Shown: piece by piece, positions 14,207 to 19,873 of the stretch
Position numbering within the stretch: the first letter of the stretch is position 1
How the letters are laid out: each line of letters begins with the position of its first letter
From: Clostridiales bacterium
GTDB taxonomy: Bacteria > Bacillota > Clostridia > Oscillospirales > Ruminococcaceae
NCBI GenBank assembly: GCA_029007575.1
Contig: JAQXIB010000117.1
Location: forward strand, 1 to 19,873
Direction of reading: 5' to 3'
DNA length: 19,873 nt
Notes under the pieces: generated by a model
Told to the model about the DNA's origin: nothing
Seen by the model: only the letters and a program-made list of their open reading frames with translations
Databases searched by the model: none
Translations under genes and position numbers: made by a program

Positions 14207-14560
14207 TAATGCTTACTGAGCAATTGATCAACAACGATATCATACTAAAATCTAATGAAACACTTTCATTTTTTTCGGTCTGAATTGCGTCAGCAAGCCT
14301 TATCCTCCTTGCTGGGCGTTAGCCCGGCGGTGTCGTCTGCCTTTTCTGACACAATTCATCCTCGGAAATTGATGAAAGCTTTCGATTAGATTTTAGTATC
14401 AACGCATTTGGCCGTTGTTTATGAATGGGAAATCTGTGTTCGCATCAAGAAATGTTTGAACCAAGAAAAATACGAAATTTCTCATGTCCTTAGTTTATAT
14501 GCAATAGCTGTTTAAACCAATCAAATATTTGATTGGTTCAGTAAATATAAAATTATAAGT
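14207..14560. repeat. Second, inverted relative of the serC-serA hairpin repeat, split by a MITE
   Basis: Read on the plus strand, the start here (TTAATGCTTACTGAGCAATT) matches the reverse complement of the right end of the serC-serA repeat. So do ACAACGATA, CCGTTGTT and the block AAATCTGTGTTCGCATCAAG (14431-14450). A hairpin with arms AACCAATCAAA/TTTGATTGGTT near 14515-14540 parallels the inner hairpin of H1. Modules H2 and H3 of the other copy are absent. A 156-bp MITE sits inside the H4-like hairpin. No gene is seen between 14127 and the tRNA at 14735. Confidence 0.65.
14243..14398 (+). mobile_element. 156-bp palindromic MITE, copy 1
   Basis: The element begins TACTAAAATCTAATG and ends with the inverse ATTAGATTTTAGTA, and is flanked by TCA on both sides (14240-14242 and 14399-14401), a 3-bp target duplication. 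Further inside, TGAATTGCGTCAG pairs with CTGACACAATTCA and GCTGGGC with GCCCGGC, so the whole element can fold as one long imperfect hairpin. It carries no plausible gene. Removing it and one TCA restores a sequence of the same length as the homologous H4 hairpin between serC and serA. Confidence 0.88.
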
Positions 14561-14645
14561 ATTGTTTGCTTTTTGGGCAACAAGCGTGAATATTTGAGGA
14601 ATTATGACAAAAAAACATAATTTTTCATTTTTTGAAAAAAAAGTG

Positions 14646-14674
14646 TTGACATTTGTTTCCTGTCTTGATATAAT
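14646..14674 (+). promoter_or_regulatory. Consensus sigma-A promoter for tRNA-Lys
   Basis: A perfect TTGACA (14646-14651), 17 bases and a perfect TATAAT (14669-14674) form a full-consensus promoter about 60 bases upstream of the mature tRNA, as expected for strong stable-RNA transcription. Confidence 0.88.
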
Positions 14675-14734
14675 AATAAAGCGCTCTGAAAAAGAGATAA
14701 AAAAATCTTCTTTCGAGCGTATTGATATGCGTGA

Positions 14735-14810
14735 GAGCCACTAGCTCAGTTGGCAGAGCATTTGACTTTTAATCAAAGGGTCCGGAGTTCGAATCTCCGG
14801 TGGCTCACCA
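14735..14810 (+). tRNA. trnK: tRNA-Lys (anticodon UUU)
   Basis: This 76-base cloverleaf includes an encoded CCA. The acceptor stem is GAGCCAC/GTGGCTC, the D arm GCTCAGTTGGCAGAGC, the anticodon stem TTTGA/TCAAA with loop CTTTTAA (anticodon TTT at 14768-14770), and the T arm CCGGAGTTCGAATCTCCGG. It is a single-gene unit with its own consensus promoter and a terminator starting 6 bases downstream. Inverted copies of the same MITE lie on either side. Confidence 0.98.
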
Positions 14811-14815
14811 TTATG

Positions 14816-14849
14816 AATCCCGTCGGGCAATAGTCCGGCGGGATTTTTT
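14816..14849 (+). terminator. Terminator of tRNA-Lys
   Basis: The stem AATCCCGTCGG (14816-14826) with CCGGCGGGATT (14835-14845), containing one G-U pair, is followed by a run of T to 14849. Confidence 0.9.
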
Positions 14850-14893
14850 ACTCTATCATAAAAAGGCTCTATAATAGCAGTTGGTAGGACTAA

Positions 14894-15049
14894 TACTAAT
14901 CTCTGATTGAAAGCTTTCGTCACTTTCCGAGGATGAATTGTGTCAGAAAAGGCAGACGACACCGCCGGGCTAACGCCCAGTAAAGAGGATAAGGCTTGCT
15001 GACGCAATTCAGACCGAAAAAAATGAAAGTGTTTCATTAGATTTTAGTA
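14894..15049 (-). mobile_element. 156-bp palindromic MITE, copy 2 (inverted)
   Basis: This is the reverse complement of copy 1 at exactly the same length, with about 8 differences over 156 bases by eye; six of them fall in the first 30 bases, so its left terminal repeat is degraded. It is flanked by TAA on both sides (14891-14893 and 15050-15052), an independent 3-bp target duplication. The two copies face each other across the tRNA-Lys unit. Confidence 0.88.
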
Positions 15050-15147
15050 TAAATAGAGCTTTCAAGAAATAATAAAAAAAGCAGAGCATATTTGGTAAGA
15101 ATCCGTTAGCATGGAAATGATGAGTCACCATGAACGGAGGACAAAAT

Positions 15148-15270
15148 ATGCTCTATACTCATTTTACAGAAGAATTACTCGGATTGCAAGGGGTAAAATC
15201 ACACATATCGAAAACAACGAAAAAAGTATCGTGATTTATGCAGAGCCTGAATGGGAACCGCACAAGGTAC
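15148..15270 (+). pseudogene. N-terminal fragment of an ISL3-type transposase
   Basis: After a good ribosome site (GGAGG, 15136-15140), the ATG at 15148 encodes MLYTHFTEELLGLQGVK. The next stretch, ITHIENNEKSIVIYAEPEWE followed by PHK, continues in another frame after an apparent one-base loss near 15199. The joined sequence looks like the start of ISL3-family transposases (xxLLGLxGVxITxIE...PHKCPxCG). The zinc-finger cysteines and everything beyond are missing, and the sequence runs into the sigI-like remnant. The family call rests on about 40 residues and is tentative. It cannot be functional. Confidence 0.55.
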
Positions 15271-15277
15271 TGTTTTG

Positions 15278-15568
15278 CTACAATCCCTTGTTTTTGGCTG
15301 ATTCACTATTTTCGAATGAAACACACCGTCTAATTGTCGTTGTTTCCTTTGCAAACGGCATAAATTCACCTGTGGATGCGTTATAATTGTTAACGGCGCT
15401 TACAAATGCTTCAAGAGCAATGGACCATTCGTCATCATGCTTGGAAATATATTTGCCGGTAGTATCTGAGGCGCATTTCAGAATAAAAAATTCATACTAT
15501 AAGATTAATTCTTCTAAATCGGTTTCTTTGTTGCGGGCTTGCATGATATAATAATCTTCATTGCTCAT
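15278..15568 (-). pseudogene. Broken SigI-like RNA polymerase sigma factor remnant
   Basis: On the minus strand GGAGC (15576-15580) precedes an ATG at 15568 encoding MSNEDYYIMQARNKETDLEE and then LIL. A TAG at codon 24 (15497-15499) interrupts the frame, which then resumes as YEFFILKCASDTTGKYISK and DDEWSIALEAFVSAVNNYN... up to FMPFAK near 15347. This resembles region 2 of SigI-type sigma-70 factors (ELI..Y.PFI.K..S....RYI...DDE.SIAL.AF..A...Y). The stop fits a single A-to-T change from a lysine codon. Beyond about 15345 the match to SigI fades, and the rest of the sigma factor is gone. It is clearly non-functional; the family call is moderately sure. Confidence 0.6.
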
Positions 15569-15641
15569 TGGTACAGCTCCTATATATTATTGATAGCATA
15601 CCCAGTGATTGCATGTGAACGCGCACCTCAAAATCTTTCGA

Positions 15642-18467
15642 CTATTTCAGATATTTTTTCAAATACATGCCGGTAAAGGATTCCGGACATGCTGCAATCT
15701 GTTCGGGAGTACCGGTGGCCACGATCTGACCGCCATTGTCACCGCCGTTCGGCCCTAAATCGATGATATAATCTGCGGTTTTGATAACATCCAAATTATG
15801 CTCAATCACCAGCACGGTATTGGAATTGTCTACTAATTGTTGCAGTACCTCGATCAACTTATGCACATCCGCCGTATGCAGACCGGTTGTGGGCTCGTCC
15901 AGAATATAAATGGTTTTCCCGGTGGGACGTTTAGCCAATTCGGTCGCCAGCTTGACACGTTGTGCCTCACCGCCGGATAATGTTGTGGCAGGCTGCCCGA
16001 TTTTGATATATCCCAGTCCGACATCATACAATGTCTTCAACTTACGATGAATTTTGGGAACGTTTTCAAAGAACATCATTCCTTCTTCCACAGTCATTTC
16101 CAATACGTCGTGGATCGTTTTTCCTTTGTATTTTACTTCCAGCGTTTCCCGGTTGTATCTTTGCCCCTTGCAGACTTCGCAGGAAACAAAAATATCCGGC
16201 AAAAAGTGCATTTCTATCTTCAGAATGCCATCACCCTGACATGCTTCGCATCGACCGCCTTTTACATTAAAGGAAAAGCGTCCGGAATTATACCCTCGTA
16301 TTTTGGCGTCCTGCGTGGAGGCGTATAGCTCTCTGATGTCGCCGAACACACCGGTATAGGTGGCAGGATTGGAACGGGGCGTGCGGCCGATCGGGGACTG
16401 GTCGATATCAATTACTTTATCCAGATGTTCTAATCCTTCCATTTGCGTGAAATCACCGGGCTTGATACGGGCGCGATTGAGCTTTCCGGCAAGATTTTTG
16501 TAGATGATCTCATTGACCAAAGAAGATTTTCCGGAGCCGGATACGCCGGTGACACAGGTGAAAGTTCCCAGCGGGATCGATACATTGATATTTTTCAGAT
16601 TGTTTTCCGTCGCGCCAATGACCTTTAAAAAGTTTCCGTTTCCTTTTCTTCTGACAGAAGGTACCTCGATTTTTTTGACACCGTTCAAATATTGTCCGGT
16701 AATCGAATCGGGGCAGTTCATGATATCATTGACGTCGCCGGTGCAGATGACTTTCCCGCCATGCACGCCTGCTCCCGGTCCGATATCTACGATGTAATCG
16801 GCGGCACGCATGGTATCCTCGTCGTGTTCTACGACAATGACGGTGTTACCGATATCACGTAAACGCTTGAGCGTCGCGATCAGCTTATCATTGTCTCGCT
16901 GATGCAATCCGATGCTCGGCTCGTCCAAAATATACAACACGCCGACTAAAGAGGAGCCGATTTGGGTCGCCAATCGAATGCGTTGGCTTTCGCCGCCCGA
17001 AAGGGTGCCGGAGGAACGAAGCAGCGTTAAATACTCCAGCCCGACACTTTGCAAAAATCCGAGACGCTCCGTAATTTCTTTTAAAATACGGTCGGCTATC
17101 ATGGCATCACGTTCGGACAGCTCCAGGTTGCGGATAAAATCAAGTGCTTTTGTCACTGACATCTTGCAAAAATCAATAATGTTGATGCCGCCTACCGTCA
17201 CAGACAAAGAGATTTTTTTCAACCGGTCGCCGTGACAGTCAGGACAGTTGATATTACTCATGCACTGTGCGATTTCATCCCGCATAAATTCGCTGTTTGT
17301 TTCTTTATACCGGCGTTCCAGATTGTTGATGATTCCCTCAAAGTCAGTATTATAAGTACCGCTTCCATACTCGTTTTGGCGGTACATTTTTATTTTTTCT
17401 CCTTTGGTGCCGTATAAAATAACATCAACCGCTTCTTTGGGCAGGTCTTTGATGGGGGTATCCAAAGAAAAATGATAATGCTTGGACAAGCCGACAAAAT
17501 ACATATTGGCAATGGTGCTTTCGTCTCCGAAAGTCCAGCCGCTTGCTTTGATGGCGCCTTGTCTGATGGATAAATCTTTATTGGGAATCACCATATCGGG
17601 ATCGACTTTTAAAAAAGTACCTAGTCCGGTACAGGTTTCACATGCGCCGTAGGGATTGTTAAAAGAGAACATCCGGGGCGTTAATTCTTCAATACTGATG
17701 CCGTGCTCTGGGCAAGCGTAATTTTGTGAGAATAAAATTTCTTCGCCGCCAATCACGTCGATAATTGCCAGTCCGCCCGAGAGCGATACCGCTGTTTCCA
17801 GGCTGTCTGTTAAGCGTGACCGGATTTCCTCTTTCAGTACCAGACGGTCGACCACAATTTCGATACTGTGCTTTTTATTTTTTTCCAGGGAAATACTTTC
17901 GGACAGATCATAAATATTTCCGTCCACACGTACCCGAACAAATCCGCTTTTTTTCGCGGATTCCAGCTCTTTGATATGTTCACCCTTGCGCTGTCTGACG
18001 ACCGGCGCCAAGATTTGCATTCTTGTGCCGGATTCCAGTGTAAATATTTTATCCACGATTTGATCAATGGTTTGCTGCTTGATCTCTCTCCCGCAGACAG
18101 GACAGTGCGGAATACCGATTCGCGCATAGAGAAGCCGCAGATAATCATAAATTTCGGTGACGGTACCGACGGTGGATCTGGGATTTTTTGAGGTCGTTTT
18201 TTGATCAATGGAGATGGCGGGGGAGAGTCCCTCAATGGAGTCTACATCCGGCTTTTCCTTCTGCCCTAAGAATTGTCTGGCGTAAGAGGATAAACTTTCC
18301 ACATAGCGTCGCTGACCGTCCGCATAAATGGTATCAAATGCCAGAGAGGATTTTCCGGAACCGGACAATCCGGTAAAGACGACCAGTTGATCGCGGGGAA
18401 TTTCAAGATCAACATTTTTTAAATTGTGTTCGCGAGCCCCTTTTATAATAATCTTATCTTTTTGCAA
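15642..18467 (-). CDS. uvrA: Excinuclease ABC subunit A
   Basis: This 941-residue protein is a full-length UvrA, the DNA-damage sensor of nucleotide excision repair that loads UvrB. The first Walker A is GLSGSGKSS (about 33-41). Zinc-binding cysteines are in HCPVCGREI (about 120) and in the later CPEHG...CETC region. The first signature is LSGGESQRIRLA with ILDEPSIGLHQRD. The second Walker A is GVSGSGKSS (about 640), followed by zinc cysteines CEACQGDG and CEVCKGQRY. The second signature is LSGGEAQRVKLA with ILDEPTTGLH. The start is TTG at 18467, with a strong GGAGG (18477-18481) spaced 9 bases upstream. A LexA/DinR-type SOS box lies one base upstream of that ribosome site. No uvrB or uvrC is in the window. 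Confidence 0.98.
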   Translation of the reverse strand: MQKDKIIIKGAREHNLKNVDLEIPRDQLVVFTGLSGSGKSSLAFDTIYADGQRRYVESLSSYARQFLGQKEKPDVDSIEGLSPAISIDQKTTSKNPRSTVGTVTEIYDYLRLLYARIGIPHCPVCGREIKQQTIDQIVDKIFTLESGTRMQILAPVVRQRKGEHIKELESAKKSGFVRVRVDGNIYDLSESISLEKNKKHSIEIVVDRLVLKEEIRSRLTDSLETAVSLSGGLAIIDVIGGEEILFSQNYACPEHGISIEELTPRMFSFNNPYGACETCTGLGTFLKVDPDMVIPNKDLSIRQGAIKASGWTFGDESTIANMYFVGLSKHYHFSLDTPIKDLPKEAVDVILYGTKGEKIKMYRQNEYGSGTYNTDFEGIINNLERRYKETNSEFMRDEIAQCMSNINCPDCHGDRLKKISLSVTVGGINIIDFCKMSVTKALDFIRNLELSERDAMIADRILKEITERLGFLQSVGLEYLTLLRSSGTLSGGESQRIRLATQIGSSLVGVLYILDEPSIGLHQRDNDKLIATLKRLRDIGNTVIVVEHDEDTMRAADYIVDIGPGAGVHGGKVICTGDVNDIMNCPDSITGQYLNGVKKIEVPSVRRKGNGNFLKVIGATENNLKNINVSIPLGTFTCVTGVSGSGKSSLVNEIIYKNLAGKLNRARIKPGDFTQMEGLEHLDKVIDIDQSPIGRTPRSNPATYTGVFGDIRELYASTQDAKIRGYNSGRFSFNVKGGRCEACQGDGILKIEMHFLPDIFVSCEVCKGQRYNRETLEVKYKGKTIHDVLEMTVEEGMMFFENVPKIHRKLKTLYDVGLGYIKIGQPATTLSGGEAQRVKLATELAKRPTGKTIYILDEPTTGLHTADVHKLIEVLQQLVDNSNTVLVIEHNLDVIKTADYIIDLGPNGGDNGGQIVATGTPEQIAACPESFTGMYLKKYLK

Positions 18468-18482
18468 AATTGAAGTCCTCCA

Positions 18483-18496
18483 AAAACATTTGTTCG
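18483..18496 (-). promoter_or_regulatory. LexA/DinR SOS box upstream of uvrA
   Basis: On the minus strand the sequence CGAACAAATGTTTT matches the Gram-positive LexA (DinR) consensus CGAACRNRYGTTYC at 13 of 14 positions. It lies between the predicted promoter and the uvrA ribosome site, where bound repressor would block elongation or initiation. uvrA is a classical SOS gene in Firmicutes, so motif and context support each other. Confidence 0.8.
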
Positions 18497-18500
18497 TTCT

Positions 18501-18537
18501 AATAATATATGTCGGAATCGATCCGACATATATTATT
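18501..18537. promoter_or_regulatory. 16-bp perfect dyad in the gatB-uvrA gap
   Basis: AATAATATATGTCGGA (18501-18516) and its exact inverse (18522-18537) surround a 5-base ATCGA spacer. No T-tract follows on the minus strand, so it is not a typical terminator for gatB. It overlaps the predicted uvrA -10 and start site and directly precedes the SOS box. It could be an operator, a leader hairpin, or both. Confidence 0.5.
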
Positions 18538-18562
18538 ATACGATATTCTTTTCAAAAATCAA
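18535..18562 (-). promoter_or_regulatory. Sigma-A promoter for uvrA
   Basis: On the minus strand TTGATT (18557-18562), 16 bases and a perfect TATAAT (18535-18540) predict a start near 18528. The dyad and SOS box would then lie in the first 50 transcribed bases. Confidence 0.5.
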
Positions 18563-18601
18563 TAGCGGTGTTTATTTTTTAGCGAATGATTTTATAATAT
18601 T

Positions 18602-19873
18602 TTAGTTTTGCTGTAACGCTTCCAACAGCAATTCTTTCATTTTAGCAGGATTGCCTTGACCTTTGGAAGCTTTCATGCATTGACCAACCAAAAAGCCGAG
18701 CGCGTTGGTTTTGCCGGCATGATAGTCGTCAATAGACTTTTGATTGTTTTTGATCACTTCATCCACAATGGCATTGAGCGCAGAAGAATCGGAAATCTGA
18801 GCCAGATTTTTCTCCTTGATAATATCGTCAATGTTTTTATCTTCCTTGACGATGATTTCAAAAACGGTCTTTCCGGAAGTGGTGGAAATTTTTCCGCTTT
18901 CAATGCATTCCAGCAAATAAGAGAGGTTTTCGGCACGGAGATTGGTTTGCGCAATTGTCTTGCCGGTTTCGTTCATGTAACGGGTGATATCTCCTAAAAT
19001 CCAGTTGGCAACCGATTTCGAGGATACCTTGCCGATTTTCATCACCGCCTCAAACAGCTCTGATTTTTCGACGCTTTCTACGATCAGCAGCGCATCGGTA
19101 TAAGAAAGGGAATAATCTTTCATATACCTTGCTGTTTTCTTGTTCGGCAGCTCCGGAATCTGTTCTTTTAACGCGGAAACATAATCGTCTTCCAACACGA
19201 TGGTCAGCAGATCAGGCTCCGGGAAATAACGATAATCCTGCGCATCCTCTTTAGAACGGAGCGGGAAGTTTTCTCCTTTTGCGTCGTCCCAACGTCTGGT
19301 TTCCTGTAAAATAGTGCCGCCTTGCTCCAGCACTGCGATCTGACGAGCCGCTTCGTAGTCGATGGCGCGCATTGCTCCGCTGAAGGTGTTGACGTTTTTC
19401 ATTTCACAGCGGGTGCCGAATTCGGAAGCGCCTTTTTTGCGGACCGAAACGTTGACATCGCAGCGGATCGATCCTTCCTGCATCTTACAGTCGGAAATAT
19501 CCAAATATTGCAGGACGGATTTGATGGTTTCCAGATACGCCTTGGCTTCCACCGAGCTTCTGAGGTCAGGCTCGGATACAATTTCAATCAGCGGCACGCC
19601 GCAGCGATTGAAATCGACCAAGGAGCCGGCAAAGCTTTCGTCATGCAGTAATTTTCCGGCATCCTCCTCAATGTGGATACGCATGATACCGATACGTTTG
19701 GTGTTGCCTTCTTCGTCGATAATTGCATCAATCGCCCCGTGCTCACACAGCGGAATATCAAACTGAGAGATCTGGTAGGCCTTGGGCAGATCGGGATAAA
19801 AATAGTTCTTCCGGTCGGTTTTGCAGATCGGATTGATGGTACAGCCGGTAGCATAACCCATACGAACCGCATA
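18602..19873 (-). CDS. gatB: Aspartyl/glutamyl-tRNA amidotransferase subunit B, 5' end outside the window
   Basis: The last 423 residues of GatB are present; roughly 50-60 N-terminal residues lie beyond the right edge. GatB is the kinase/amidotransferase subunit of GatCAB, which makes Gln-tRNA(Gln) and/or Asn-tRNA(Asn) from mischarged Glu/Asp-tRNA. Diagnostic stretches are KNYFYPDLPKAYQISQ, RIGIMRIHIEEDAGKLLHD, DFNRCGVPLIEIVSEPD, SIRCDVNVSVRK, GTRCEMKNVNTF and YRYFPEPDLL. The C-terminal YqeY-like tail domain is complete (GFLVGQCMKASKGQGNPAKM and the following leucine-rich end). The frame stays open to the edge, so no start can be chosen. gatC and gatA are expected upstream, outside the window. 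uvrA follows 134 bases later on the same strand. Confidence 0.97.
   Translation of the reverse strand, partial: YAVRMGYATGCTINPICKTDRKNYFYPDLPKAYQISQFDIPLCEHGAIDAIIDEEGNTKRIGIMRIHIEEDAGKLLHDESFAGSLVDFNRCGVPLIEIVSEPDLRSSVEAKAYLETIKSVLQYLDISDCKMQEGSIRCDVNVSVRKKGASEFGTRCEMKNVNTFSGAMRAIDYEAARQIAVLEQGGTILQETRRWDDAKGENFPLRSKEDAQDYRYFPEPDLLTIVLEDDYVSALKEQIPELPNKKTARYMKDYSLSYTDALLIVESVEKSELFEAVMKIGKVSSKSVANWILGDITRYMNETGKTIAQTNLRAENLSYLLECIESGKISTTSGKTVFEIIVKEDKNIDDIIKEKNLAQISDSSALNAIVDEVIKNNQKSIDDYHAGKTNALGFLVGQCMKASKGQGNPAKMKELLLEALQQN

Noticed and set aside
14741..15037. 98-residue minus-strand open frame over tRNA-Lys and MITE copy 2
   Set aside because: Its C-terminal part is the reverse complement of the tRNA and its N-terminal part lies in the MITE, so it is a spurious frame.
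14243..15049. Composite transposon carrying tRNA-Lys
   Set aside because: The flanking elements have different 3-bp duplications and there is no transposase between them, so they inserted independently.
1..19873. CRISPR array, prophage, toxin-antitoxin or defence system
   Set aside because: No regularly spaced direct repeats and no cas, phage, toxin or defence-type genes were recognised anywhere in the window.

Overview
The window looks like a chromosomal housekeeping segment from a Gram-positive, low-to-mid-GC Clostridia-type Firmicute. I would guess an anaerobic, gut-type member of the Oscillospirales, but the sequence alone does not fix this. Supporting signs are AGGAGG-type ribosome binding sites, TTG/GTG starts next to strong Shine-Dalgarno sequences, sigma-A promoters with 17-bp spacers, a DinR/LexA-type SOS box at uvrA, rubrerythrin, the GatCAB amidotransferase, a clostridial-type SerA of about 387 residues, and remnants of a SigI-like sigma factor.

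Layout. Bases 1-2803 (minus strand) carry ridA, a threonine ammonia-lyase with an ACT domain, and rsmI. RidA hydrolyses the reactive enamine/imine that the lyase releases, so the pair forms a functional unit. A divergent promoter pair then serves rsmI and a YdcF/DUF218 membrane protein (plus strand). A bidirectional terminator separates the latter from a minus-strand pair: a trmN6-like tRNA methyltransferase and a polysaccharide deacetylase lipoprotein. Divergent from the deacetylase is rubrerythrin, followed by serC and serA (serine from 3-phosphoglycerate), an ABC transporter with fused ATPase and FtsX-type permease, and an azlC-azlD-uridine phosphorylase cluster. A gene-poor stretch (14127-15641) holds tRNA-Lys(UUU), two mobile repeats, an ISL3-type transposase fragment and a broken sigI-like gene. 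Last come uvrA (with an SOS box) and gatB (cut by the window edge), both on the minus strand.

The genes themselves are ordinary. The unexpected structure is between them. (1) A 221-bp hairpin-rich insert after serA is bracketed by two identical 26-bp copies of the serA terminator hairpin, and its right-end 29-bp hairpin recurs next to the hairpin after ridA; this fits an element that targets and duplicates terminator stem-loops. (2) Two 156-bp palindromic MITEs with matching terminal inverted repeats, each with its own 3-bp target duplication, flank tRNA-Lys in inverted orientation. (3) A modular chain-of-hairpins repeat fills the serC-serA gap and has an inverted relative near 14.2-14.5 kb. 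One MITE jumped into that relative, so the empty site can be reconstructed. (4) A transposase fragment and a sigI-like remnant lie side by side before uvrA. No transposase capable of moving the elements in (1) and (2) is encoded in the window.
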